Positions 26,121 to 33,443 of a stretch of 64,000 nucleotides of DNA are shown piece after piece. Within the stretch, counting starts at the first letter, position 1, and each line of letters opens with the position of its first letter. This DNA is from Chloroflexota bacterium (GTDB lineage: Bacteria; Chloroflexota; UBA11872; UBA12225; JAJDUF01). The stretch is taken from assembly GCA_022826725.1 (NCBI GenBank), contig JAJDUF010000013.1, positions 124,001 to 188,000 on the forward strand, given 5' to 3'. The translations under genes and the position numbers were made by a program. The notes under the pieces were generated by a model. It searched no databases and had not been told where the DNA came from. It saw nothing but the letters and a program-made list of their open reading frames with translations.

Positions 26121-27005
26121 CTAGCGGACCCAGTGCCGGAGCAGCGGCTTGACCGGCGCGGGAAGCGCCGCGAAGATGTCGCGGGTCAGCGTCGCCTCGC
26201 CGCCGCTGATCTCCTCCACGGGCCGGCCAATTTCCTCCGCCAAGCGCTGCTTTTCGGGCGAATCGGGCGGCATCAGATAGTCGAGGTTGAACCACCAGGG
26301 CGCGTAGCGCACCGCGATGGCGAGTCGTGGTTGGTCGGTAGTGTTGGCCCCGGCTGCGTGCCACGTGCGGCTGTCGAACAACAGCACGTCCCCCGCTTTC
26401 CCGATAGCCTGCTTCTCCGTCGGGTAGGGACTCATGGCATCAATACCGTTCCCACCAGTCGGATTATTGCTCGCCCGGTGGCTGCCCGGGACCACCAATG
26501 TGCCACCGTTCTCCTCAGTGAAGTCCGAGAACATCCACACCGAGCTGAGGTGGATCACCGCATCGCCGTAAGGCGCGAACACCCGCAGCGTGCCCTTCTG
26601 GTTGAACGGCTGGTCCGCGTGCCAGCCGCCCCGCTGGAAGCCCGGGGTCGTCAGCTCGCCCTTGATCCAGGTAATCCGCACATACGGTCCCCAGAACGCT
26701 TTCAACGTCCCCACGATCCGCTCGTCCGCCAGGTACGGAGCGAACGATTGGTTGACGCTGAGTAAGCCGTAGGTAGGTCCGTAGCCATAGGTGTGCGGGT
26801 CTCCGGCAATCGGGTGGGGCGGCGGTTGCTCCGCGATCTTCACGTCCAGTCCGTGCAGCCGACCCTGTTCGAGCGCCGTCGCCTCAAGATTGTCGCGAAT
26901 CACCCCCACCTTGTCGTAAGGGATCACCTCCGGGATGATGCAGTAGCCATCCAATTTGAGATGCTGGACAATGCGCTCGACCATCATCTCACCCTTCACC
27001 GTCAT
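26121..27005 (-). CDS. Phytanoyl-CoA dioxygenase (PhyH) family protein, paralogue
   Basis: A 294-residue Fe(II)/2-oxoglutarate oxygenase. HADQPF in GGWHADQPFNQ supplies the proximal His and Asp, and RTWHAAGAN the distal His. It resembles the PhyH at 23293-24090 along its length, including NGGTLVVPGSHRASNNPTGG. It has an insert near residues 55-80 that the other lacks. ATG 27005 has AGGAGG 5 bases upstream. It is divergently transcribed from the propeller gene at 27109 across a 103-base gap, so shared regulation is plausible. The substrate is unknown. Confidence 0.9.
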   Translation of the reverse strand: MTVKGEMMVERIVQHLKLDGYCIIPEVIPYDKVGVIRDNLEATALEQGRLHGLDVKIAEQPPPHPIAGDPHTYGYGPTYGLLSVNQSFAPYLADERIVGTLKAFWGPYVRITWIKGELTTPGFQRGGWHADQPFNQKGTLRVFAPYGDAVIHLSSVWMFSDFTEENGGTLVVPGSHRASNNPTGGNGIDAMSPYPTEKQAIGKAGDVLLFDSRTWHAAGANTTDQPRLAIAVRYAPWWFNLDYLMPPDSPEKQRLAEEIGRPVEEISGGEATLTRDIFAALPAPVKPLLRHWVR

Positions 27006-27108
27006 AGCCACCTCCTGCGCGTACCCGCAATCATCGCGTCGCCCCCACGATATAGAACGGCTGGCTGCTCACGCCAGACCAAGATGCGGTAAGCTCACCG
27101 CGACTATT

Positions 27109-28071
27109 ATGTTTACCCTCCCCGGTTATGTCATTGGCGATGCCTGGTTTGCCGTCAACGATGGCCTCGCCCACTGCTTCTTCTGCACCTCACCACCGCC
27201 CGACGCCGACTGGCATTGGGACATCGGCCACGCCGTCAGTCGGGACCTGGTGCATTGGGAATACGTCGGCCTCGCCCTGGAGCGCGGCGCCGGCGAGTCC
27301 TGGGACAGCCAAACCCTCTCCACCGGCTCCGTCCTCCGCTGGAACGGGCGCTTCTGGATGGCCTACAGCGCCCTCCGCCGGAACGAAAACCCACCCACGC
27401 GCAAGGTTCATCGTGTGGGGCTGGCCGTCTCCGACGACCTGTATACCTGGACCAAGTACGCGCACAATCCGGTCAACGAGCGCGACCCGCGGCTCTACGA
27501 ACGGCTCGGTCCCGTCCACAAGGCCTACAGCCAATGGCGCGATCCGTTTCTCTTCCTCGCCGGCGACCGCGTGTATCAGAACGTGTGCGCCCGCAGCAAG
27601 TCCCCGGACCGCCACCGCCGGGGCACGGTCGGTCTGGCGAGCAGCCGGGACATGCGGACATGGCGCGTGGAGCCGCCGCTCCACGTGGACCCCATCGCCA
27701 CCGAGCTTGAAGTCCCGCAGGTGTACCGGATCGGCGGGCGCTACTATCTGCTCTTCTGCACCTCGACCGACCGCCTGCTGCCGGCGTTCAAGCGCCGATT
27801 CCCCGGCCATCGTTGGCGCCACGCCAACTTCTCGATGGTCGGGAGCTCGCCGCTAGGACCATTCCGCCTGCACGGCACCGGCGAGGTCCTGCCCCCGGAC
27901 GACCCGGTCCAGCCCTACGCCAGCCGCCTCGTCCGCTGGCAAGGACAGTGGGTGCTGCTCGGCACGGCCAACATCGCCGGCACCCGCTGCATCTGCGACC
28001 CTATCCCGGTCGTAGCCACCGCAACAGGCATCTCTGCGGGCTACCGGGCGCAAGACCGATCCGACGCCTAA
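27109..28071 (+). CDS. Glycosidase-like five-bladed propeller protein (GH32-like)
   Basis: A 320-residue protein with GH32/GH43-type blades: WDIGHAVSRDLVHWEY near residue 40, then WDSQTLSTGSVLRWNGRFWMAYS, and SQWRDPFLF containing the conserved R-D-P triad. ELEVPQVYRIGGRYYLLFC provides the expected acid/base Glu region. The usual N-terminal W-x-N-D-P-N nucleophile motif is replaced by AWFAVNDGL, where the Asp may serve. ATG 27109 is a reasonable start but its ribosome-binding site is weak. The next gene begins 20 bases downstream and is the same fold class, so the pair is an operon. It is cytoplasmic. Confidence 0.75.
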   Translation: MFTLPGYVIGDAWFAVNDGLAHCFFCTSPPPDADWHWDIGHAVSRDLVHWEYVGLALERGAGESWDSQTLSTGSVLRWNGRFWMAYSALRRNENPPTRKVHRVGLAVSDDLYTWTKYAHNPVNERDPRLYERLGPVHKAYSQWRDPFLFLAGDRVYQNVCARSKSPDRHRRGTVGLASSRDMRTWRVEPPLHVDPIATELEVPQVYRIGGRYYLLFCTSTDRLLPAFKRRFPGHRWRHANFSMVGSSPLGPFRLHGTGEVLPPDDPVQPYASRLVRWQGQWVLLGTANIAGTRCICDPIPVVATATGISAGYRAQDRSDA

Positions 28072-28091
28072 GCGCAAAAAGGAGCAGGGTA

Positions 28092-29063
28092 ATGCCCACT
28101 ACGTTCACCGGCAGCAACGCCGTGCATTTCGAGGCCACCGATCCCGGCACCGCCTGGACCAAAGACCCCTGGATCGCCATTGACCTCGACACGCCGCTGG
28201 ACTCGGAACGGGTACTCACGCCCAACGTCATTCGTCTCCCCGGTGGTGGCTTTCGCCTCTACTACACCGGCCTTGGCCCCGGCCGCGCGGTGCCGGACTG
28301 CATCGGCTATATCCTCAGCGCCTCGTCGAAGGACGCCGTTACCTGGGTGAAGGACCCCGGCGTGCGCGTGGACGTGTTCCCACCCCACGCCGCCCTGTGG
28401 ACGCTGTGTCCCGACGTCATTCCCTTGCCGGATGGCCGCTACCGCATGTACTTCGAGGCGCGGTCTCCCGACCAACCGACGGTCATCCTCAGCGCCGTGT
28501 CGGACGACGGACTGGCGTTCACGGCCGAGCCAGGCGTCCGCGTTGGCGACGGCCGCTGGTCCTACGGGACACCTCGCTGCGTGTATGTTGAGCCAGCGGT
28601 CCCGGGCGAGTCGGCCCCGCGGTACCGGCTCTACCACCACAAGTACACGTTCCCGCTGGTAAGTGGACTGGACGCGGGCAACGAGATCATCAGCGCCGTC
28701 TCCGCCGACGGGCTGCACTTCGAGCGGGAGCCGGGCGTTCGCATCGCCCAAGAAACGGCCCGCGAGACGCTGTCGGTCTACTCGCCGGAGGTGATCCTTC
28801 TCGGCGACGGCACCTACCGGATGTACTACGCCGGCTGGACCGACGAGATCGCCGGTGGCGTGTTCAGCGCCACGTCGCACGACGGCCTGCACTGGGTAAA
28901 AGACGACGGCATCTGCGTGGAGTTGGGCGCCCGCGGTGATTGGGACAGCAAGATGGTGTCGGAGCCGTGCGTCATCGGCCTCGGCGACGGCCGCGCCCGC
29001 CTGTTTTACGAGGCCCGCGACGACCACGGCCGCTGCCGCATCCTCAGCGCGACGAGCTATTAG
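28092..29063 (+). CDS. Beta-propeller glycosidase-like protein
   Basis: A 323-residue protein of repeated blades, each carrying a variant of ILSAVSDDGLAFTAEPGVRV and each followed by a strand such as YRMYYAGW or YRMYFEAR. This is the pattern of GH43/GH32-like or mannoside-phosphorylase-like propellers. An AAGGAG at 28079-28084 lies 7 bases before ATG 28092. The frame is open further upstream, but that part overlaps the preceding gene. There is no signal peptide. The regularity of the blades makes a binding or lectin-like role a real alternative to catalysis. Confidence 0.72.
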   Translation: MPTTFTGSNAVHFEATDPGTAWTKDPWIAIDLDTPLDSERVLTPNVIRLPGGGFRLYYTGLGPGRAVPDCIGYILSASSKDAVTWVKDPGVRVDVFPPHAALWTLCPDVIPLPDGRYRMYFEARSPDQPTVILSAVSDDGLAFTAEPGVRVGDGRWSYGTPRCVYVEPAVPGESAPRYRLYHHKYTFPLVSGLDAGNEIISAVSADGLHFEREPGVRIAQETARETLSVYSPEVILLGDGTYRMYYAGWTDEIAGGVFSATSHDGLHWVKDDGICVELGARGDWDSKMVSEPCVIGLGDGRARLFYEARDDHGRCRILSATSY

Positions 29064-29145
29064 CTGTCAGCCAGTAGCTGTTAGCCTTTAGCCGGCAGCC
29101 GGCGCCCGGCGCCGCTTCAAGTTGAACGCTGACGGCTGAACGCTG
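29064..29145 (+). repeat. Low-complexity intergenic repeat of AGCTGTTAGC / GCTGACGGCTGAACGCTGA type
   Basis: The stretch is built of short related words (CTGTCAGCC, CTGTTAGCC, TTTAGCCGG, then GAACGCTGACGGCTGAACGCTGA). Such permutations form short inverted repeats. It resembles the self-similar intergenic repeats found in many bacteria. No gene is present. Confidence 0.6.
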
Positions 29146-29162
29146 ATTTGGAGGACACCATC

Positions 29163-31178
29163 ATGGCCAGCACGTCCCTACGCTGGGGCATCATCAGCAC
29201 CGGCAAGATTGCCCGCACGCTCGCCGACGCCATCAACCAGTCGAGCACCGGCGAGCTGCTCGCCGTCGGCAGCCGCCGGCAAGAGACCGCCGAAGCGTTC
29301 GGCGCCGCGTTCGACGTGCCGCGTCGCTACGGGAACTACGATGCGCTGCTTGCCGACCCGGACGTGGACGTGGTCTACAACGCTTTGCCCAACCATCTCC
29401 ACGCCGAGTGGAGCATCAAGGCGGCGCAGGCCGGCAAGCATATTCTCTGCGAGAAGCCGTTGGCTACCAACGTGGGGCAGGCGATGGCGCTCGTCGAGGC
29501 CGCGCGCTACCACGACGTGTTTCTGCTCGAAGCCTTCATGTACCGCTGCCATCCCCAGACCGCCAAGCTGGTCGAGTTGATTAAGGCCGGCGCAGTGGGC
29601 AAGGTGCGCCTGATCCAAGCCAGCTTCACTGGCAACATCGGCCTCAAACTGGACAATATCCGCCTGCAGAACGGCGCCGCTGGCGGCAGCCTAATGGACC
29701 TCGGCTGCTACACCATGTCCATGGCCCGCCTCATCTCCGGCGCGGCCCTCGGACAAGATGTTGCCGAGCCGCTGGACGTCAAAGGCTGTGCCTGGATTGG
29801 CGCCGAGAGCCGGGTGGACCAGGTCGCCACGGCCGCGCTGCGTTTCCCCGGCGACATCGTCGCCAGCCTTATCTGCGGCAACCAGTGTGCCTCGGACCGC
29901 GGTGTCCGGGTGTGGGGCAGCGAGGGGCAGTTGGAAGTGCCCAACCCGTGGTTCCCGCAGGAGCGCGACAACGAGATCATTGTCACCAGAGGCGGTGAGC
30001 CGCCCGAAAGGGTGATTGTTCATGGCGAGCAGCCCCTCTACGTCACCGAGGTGGACACCGTAGCGGCGCATCTCGCCGCCCGGCAGGCGCCCAGCCCATG
30101 GATGACCTGGGACGATAGTCTCGGTCAACAGGCCGCGCTGGACCGCTGGCGCGAGTCCATCGGCCTCGTGTTCGACGAGGAGCGGGACGAGGCGGCCCTC
30201 CGACAGACGGTTTCCAAGCAACCGCTGCGGCGTCGCCCCAGCGTGCCTCCGGCGGCGATGCGCTATGGCCACGTCGCCGGCATCGAGCAGGACGTTTCGC
30301 GTCTGGTCCTGGGCACGATGATCTACCACCCGGACCGCCAAGCGTTCACCAACGCCTTGCTCGACTACTTCTTCGAGCTTGGCGGCAACTGCTTCGATAC
30401 CGCGTTTAGCTATCGCGGCGGATTTTCCGAGCCGGCGCTCGGTAACTGGATTCGTCAGCGCAACCTCCGCGACCAAGTCGTAGTGGTCACGAAAGGCGGC
30501 CATCACGCCAGCGTGACACCGGACATGATTGACCACGAGCTACCCATCAGCCTGGAACGCTTGCAGACCGACTACATAGACATCTACTTCCTGCACCGCG
30601 ACAACCCGGCGGTCCCGGTCGGGGAGTTCGTTGACATGTTCAATCGCCACCGAGCCGCCGGGCGCGTCCGCGCGTTTGGTGGCTCGAACTGGACGCCGGC
30701 CCGCCTGGCGGAGGCCAATGCCTACGCGGAGCGCAACGGCTTGGCCGGGTTCAGCGCCAGCAGCCCGAACTTCACGCTCGCCGTGTGGAACGAGGTGCCC
30801 TACTTCAACTGTGTCACCGCCACCGACCCGGCCTCGAAAGCGTGGTACACCGAGCACCAACTCCCGCTCTTTGCGTGGTCCAGCCAGGCCATGGGCTTCT
30901 TCACCGGGCGCTACCACCCGGATGATCGGTCGAATGACATCGTGGCGCGCACCTGGTACAGCGACGACAACTGGCAGCGCTATGAGCGGGCGCAGGAGCT
31001 GGGGCGGCGCAAAGGCGTGGCAACCACCCAGATCGCCGTGGCCTACGTCCTCGCCCAGCCCTTCCCCACGTTTGCCCTCGTCGGGCCACACACCATCGAG
31101 GAGACTCGCACGACGGCGCTCGGACTGTCCGTATCGCTCACGCCGGAAGAGGTCGCCTGGCTCAACCTGGAAGCATAG
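29163..31178 (+). CDS. Fusion of Gfo/Idh/MocA dehydrogenase and aldo/keto reductase
   Basis: A 671-residue two-enzyme protein. Residues 1-335 are a Gfo/Idh/MocA oxidoreductase with the Rossmann start WGIISTGKIA and the EKP motif with Lys98. Residues 370-671 are an aldo/keto reductase with an intact tetrad: Asp412, Tyr417, Lys444 and His478 (spacing 5, 27, 34). The AKR C-terminus has the NADPH-binding VGPHTIEE segment. Both halves use nicotinamide cofactors, so the fusion could couple oxidation and reduction on one sugar-like substrate. GGAGG lies 8 bases before ATG 29163. The junction around residues 340-365 is Arg/Pro-rich. Confidence 0.9.
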   Translation: MASTSLRWGIISTGKIARTLADAINQSSTGELLAVGSRRQETAEAFGAAFDVPRRYGNYDALLADPDVDVVYNALPNHLHAEWSIKAAQAGKHILCEKPLATNVGQAMALVEAARYHDVFLLEAFMYRCHPQTAKLVELIKAGAVGKVRLIQASFTGNIGLKLDNIRLQNGAAGGSLMDLGCYTMSMARLISGAALGQDVAEPLDVKGCAWIGAESRVDQVATAALRFPGDIVASLICGNQCASDRGVRVWGSEGQLEVPNPWFPQERDNEIIVTRGGEPPERVIVHGEQPLYVTEVDTVAAHLAARQAPSPWMTWDDSLGQQAALDRWRESIGLVFDEERDEAALRQTVSKQPLRRRPSVPPAAMRYGHVAGIEQDVSRLVLGTMIYHPDRQAFTNALLDYFFELGGNCFDTAFSYRGGFSEPALGNWIRQRNLRDQVVVVTKGGHHASVTPDMIDHELPISLERLQTDYIDIYFLHRDNPAVPVGEFVDMFNRHRAAGRVRAFGGSNWTPARLAEANAYAERNGLAGFSASSPNFTLAVWNEVPYFNCVTATDPASKAWYTEHQLPLFAWSSQAMGFFTGRYHPDDRSNDIVARTWYSDDNWQRYERAQELGRRKGVATTQIAVAYVLAQPFPTFALVGPHTIEETRTTALGLSVSLTPEEVAWLNLEA

Positions 31179-31189
31179 CGCCGGGGTGC

Positions 31190-31220
31190 TTGACCCCCCT
31201 ATGGCCCCCTCACAGGGGTA
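31190..31220 (+). repeat. Palindromic intergenic repeat, partial family C
   Basis: GACCCCCCTATGGCCCCCTC followed by ACAGGGGTAG matches the CCCCCCTATGGCCCCCC half of the family C units. It is part of a 379-base gap (31179-31557) with no gene I can support. Confidence 0.65.
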
Positions 31221-31317
31221 GATTTTTTGCCTGGGCGCGATGAATCACGCCCAGGCGCTGGTCGTTGCAGCGAAAGCCGCCGTGCAGGGCCCATGCATCG
31301 GCCCCGATCCGGGCGGT

Positions 31318-31417
31318 ACACCCCCTCTCCACATGGTGGAGAGGTGACGGGCCAAAGCCACACGGATAGTGCCCGGTGTGGTGTGGCTTTGGCCCGTCAG
31401 GGGGCCGGGGGGTGAGG
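31318..31417 (+). repeat. Family B repeat interrupted by a second palindrome
   Basis: The family B stem CCTCTCCAC-ATG-GTGGAGAGG (31324-31344) is normally followed directly by GGGGCCGGGGGGTGAGG. Here 55 bases intervene: a 19-bp perfect inverted repeat, TGACGGGCCAAAGCCACAC (31345-31363) and its complement (31381-31399), around a 17-base loop. The family B tail resumes at 31400. Confidence 0.8.
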
Positions 31418-31557
31418 TCGGCCCCGCCCGCTGCTCCCCCGTCATGTCCGCTTGCGCGGGAATCTCGTTGGGCTATGTTGTGACTATAATGTGGTTGCTT
31501 ACTGCCGCCTAGCCACCATCAGCGACATATCACCTATGACCAAAGAGGAGATGCACC

Positions 31558-32985
31558 ATGGGCCTCCGGAAGCTCACCGACCGGCAGATGCAGGACTTCA
31601 TCCGCACCGGCTACGTCCTCGTCAAACCAAACCTGTCCAACGAGTTCCACCAAGCGATCTACCGGCAGACCGAAACCGTGTTCGAGAACGAGTTCAATCC
31701 GGGCAACAACCTGCTGCCCCGCATTCCGGCCCTCCGCCAGGTGTTCGATGATCCGGTCGTCAACGGCGCGCTCACCAGCGTGCTAGGACCAAACTACTTC
31801 ATGTGGCCGCACCGCCACTGCCACTACAACGCGCCGGGCACTCCGGCCCAAAACTTGCACAAAGATGCCGGGATGCACAAGAGCCACCGCACCCGTCGGA
31901 TATTTGCCCTCTACTACCCCCAAGACACCACCCTAGAGATGGGACCGACGGCCGTGCTGCCCGGCAGCTATATCTACAACACCCGTCCCACTGAAGACCC
32001 TACTGCGGAGGTGGCCTTGGTCGTCGAAGCGGGCACGGTCGCTATCGCCGAGTACGACATCTGGCACGGCGCTACGGAAAACCGGAGCGACAAAAAACGG
32101 TACATGATGAAGTTCCTGTTCGACCGTATCGAAGAGCCGACCGGTCCCAGTTGGGACAGCAGCGGTGCGGCATGGTCACTGCCGAGTGACGAGCCGCATC
32201 GCGGGCTACGCGCCAGTCAGTGGGCCTGGCACTCCGGCCAGGTCAACGGAATGCAGAACGGCCACGGTCCGCAGTCCAGCGCAGCCATCGCCGACCTCAT
32301 TGCGGCGCTCAGCGACGAGTCGGAAATGGTGGCAATTGACGCCGCCTACGCGCTTGGCGAGATCGGCGCGCCGGCAGCGGCCGCGCTGATCGCCGCCTTG
32401 CCGGGGCAGGATGAAGGAACCCTCACACACGGGCAGACCGCCAAGCTGGGCAACGTCACCCAGCCGGAGTTGGTGCGCCGGAACGCGAGCTATGCGCTGG
32501 GCGCCATGGGCGCGGCGGCCGTCCCGGCGCTTGTCGAAGCCACCACGCATCCGGAGTGGTGGGTGCGGGAGACCGCGGTGGAGGCATTGGGTGACATTGG
32601 GCTGGCGGCCGAGGACGCCATTCCGGCGTTGAGCGCGGTGCTCCGCAACGATAGCTCCGACCGGGTGCGGCCGGCCGCCGCCGTGGCCCTCGGCACCACC
32701 AGCCAAGCGGGAGCGAGCGCAGTGCCCGCATTGATCCACGCGCTGGCGCAAGACGATGCCCCGGTGCGCCAAGCGGCCTCGCTCGCGCTGGCGCGGATCG
32801 GCCGGCACGCCCAGGCCGCCGTCCCGGCGCTGCAAGGCGTGTTCGAGGACGAAAATCGGTACACGCGCGGGCACGCCGTCCACGCGCTCTACCGGATCGG
32901 CACGCCGGCGGCCCGCGCGGCGCTGCTGGACTATCTGATGGCCATGCGCTGGTGCGACATCACGACCAAGGAAAGCCTCTACTAG
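31558..32985 (+). CDS. PhyH-type dioxygenase fused to HEAT repeats
   Basis: A 475-residue protein. Residues 1-215 are a phytanoyl-CoA-dioxygenase-like domain with NLHKDAGMH (His, Asp) and IWHGATENR (distal His), followed by KKRYMMKFLF. After a short linker, residues 240-460 form about five HEAT / PBS-lyase-type repeats (A-x-x-ALGEIG, ASYALGAMG, AVEALGDIG, AVALGTTS, LALARIG). HEAT repeats bind proteins or pterin/phycobilin-type ligands, so substrate recruitment is likely. A GAGGAG (31547-31552) lies 5 bases before the ATG. It is only distantly similar to the other two PhyH proteins here. Confidence 0.88.
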   Translation: MGLRKLTDRQMQDFIRTGYVLVKPNLSNEFHQAIYRQTETVFENEFNPGNNLLPRIPALRQVFDDPVVNGALTSVLGPNYFMWPHRHCHYNAPGTPAQNLHKDAGMHKSHRTRRIFALYYPQDTTLEMGPTAVLPGSYIYNTRPTEDPTAEVALVVEAGTVAIAEYDIWHGATENRSDKKRYMMKFLFDRIEEPTGPSWDSSGAAWSLPSDEPHRGLRASQWAWHSGQVNGMQNGHGPQSSAAIADLIAALSDESEMVAIDAAYALGEIGAPAAAALIAALPGQDEGTLTHGQTAKLGNVTQPELVRRNASYALGAMGAAAVPALVEATTHPEWWVRETAVEALGDIGLAAEDAIPALSAVLRNDSSDRVRPAAAVALGTTSQAGASAVPALIHALAQDDAPVRQAASLALARIGRHAQAAVPALQGVFEDENRYTRGHAVHALYRIGTPAARAALLDYLMAMRWCDITTKESLY

Positions 32986-33047
32986 GCCGTCGCCACACCT
33001 CCACCGCTGAGGCCCGGCGGCTCGTTATGGCGCCCGGCCGGATGTCT

Positions 33048-33056
33048 TGCTATCAT
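33048..33056 (+). promoter_or_regulatory. Possible extended -10 promoter of the leader RNA
   Basis: TGC-TATCAT (33048-33056) matches the extended -10 form TGnTATAAT in 8 of 9 positions counting the n. No good -35 hexamer is visible. It would start a transcript near 33063. Confidence 0.35.
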
Positions 33057-33062
33057 TGGTGG

Positions 33063-33264
33063 TTCCGCGCGGCCGCAGTTGCCGCCAATCTACGGAAAGG
33101 AGCGTCCGCAAGTGAATCGGCACCGGAACGGATCTGTGCCCGCATTGCTGTGGGCGCTCGTCCCACACGGCACCATCCCCAGGTCTGGTCGAATACACAT
33201 GTAACTGTCAGACACCACCGACCAGTGACCAGCCGTGGGGATGCGACCGTCCCCACGGTTTTTT
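33063..33264 (+). ncRNA. Candidate structured leader or small RNA upstream of the ABC exporter
   Basis: The 458-base gap 32986-33443 has no convincing gene. From about 33057 it contains a chain of local stems: TTGGTGG/CCGCCAA, CGGA/TCCG, GGCAC/GTGCC and GTGGG/CCCAC. It ends in a strong intrinsic terminator at 33233-33264. The RNA would be about 200 nucleotides. No known riboswitch class was recognised. Boundaries are inferred from the possible promoter and the terminator. Confidence 0.4.
33233..33264 (+). terminator. Strong intrinsic terminator
   Basis: CCGTGGGGA (33233-33241) pairs perfectly with TCCCCACGG (33250-33258) around an 8-base loop, followed by six T (33259-33264). It lies 180 bases before the ABC exporter start, so it ends a leader or small RNA, or the PhyH-HEAT transcript. 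Confidence 0.85.
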
Positions 33265-33382
33265 CATCCCTGTCATCCATCTCTCCCGCTACCGTGGGAC
33301 CTCCTCCGGGACCGCTTGCTGCGTTGTATATCCCGGAGGCGTGCGTATGTCGTAAGCCATCGCTCTGTCGCGCTCACCAACC

Positions 33383-33427
33383 GCCCCACCTCATCGCGGA
33401 GATGGGGCACCGCGGGCAATGCCCGCG
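33383..33427 (+). promoter_or_regulatory. Tandem hairpins abutting the exporter ribosome-binding site
   Basis: GCCCCA/TGGGGC (33383-33388, 33403-33408) forms one imperfect stem. CGCGGGC-AAT-GCCCGCG (33411-33427) is a perfect 7-bp stem ending one base before AGGAGG (33428-33433). The second hairpin could influence translation initiation. Confidence 0.45.
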
Positions 33428-33443
33428 AGGAGGATTACCCATC

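Noticed and set aside
31227..31256. Strong hairpin GCCTGGGCG/CGCCCAGGC with a nearby T-run, looking like a terminator for the fusion oxidoreductase gene
   Set aside because: The six T (31212-31217) precede the hairpin on the plus strand, so on the minus strand A residues follow. Neither direction gives a hairpin followed by T.
33055..33072. T-box-like GGTGGTTCCGCG before the ABC exporter
   Set aside because: It lies about 180 bases before the terminator, with which it cannot form the usual mutually exclusive antiterminator, and the gene is not a typical T-box target.
32952..33443. Long in-frame extension upstream of the ABC exporter
   Set aside because: It passes through a perfect intrinsic terminator, has no family resemblance and has low-complexity composition. 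AGGAGG marks the start at 33444.
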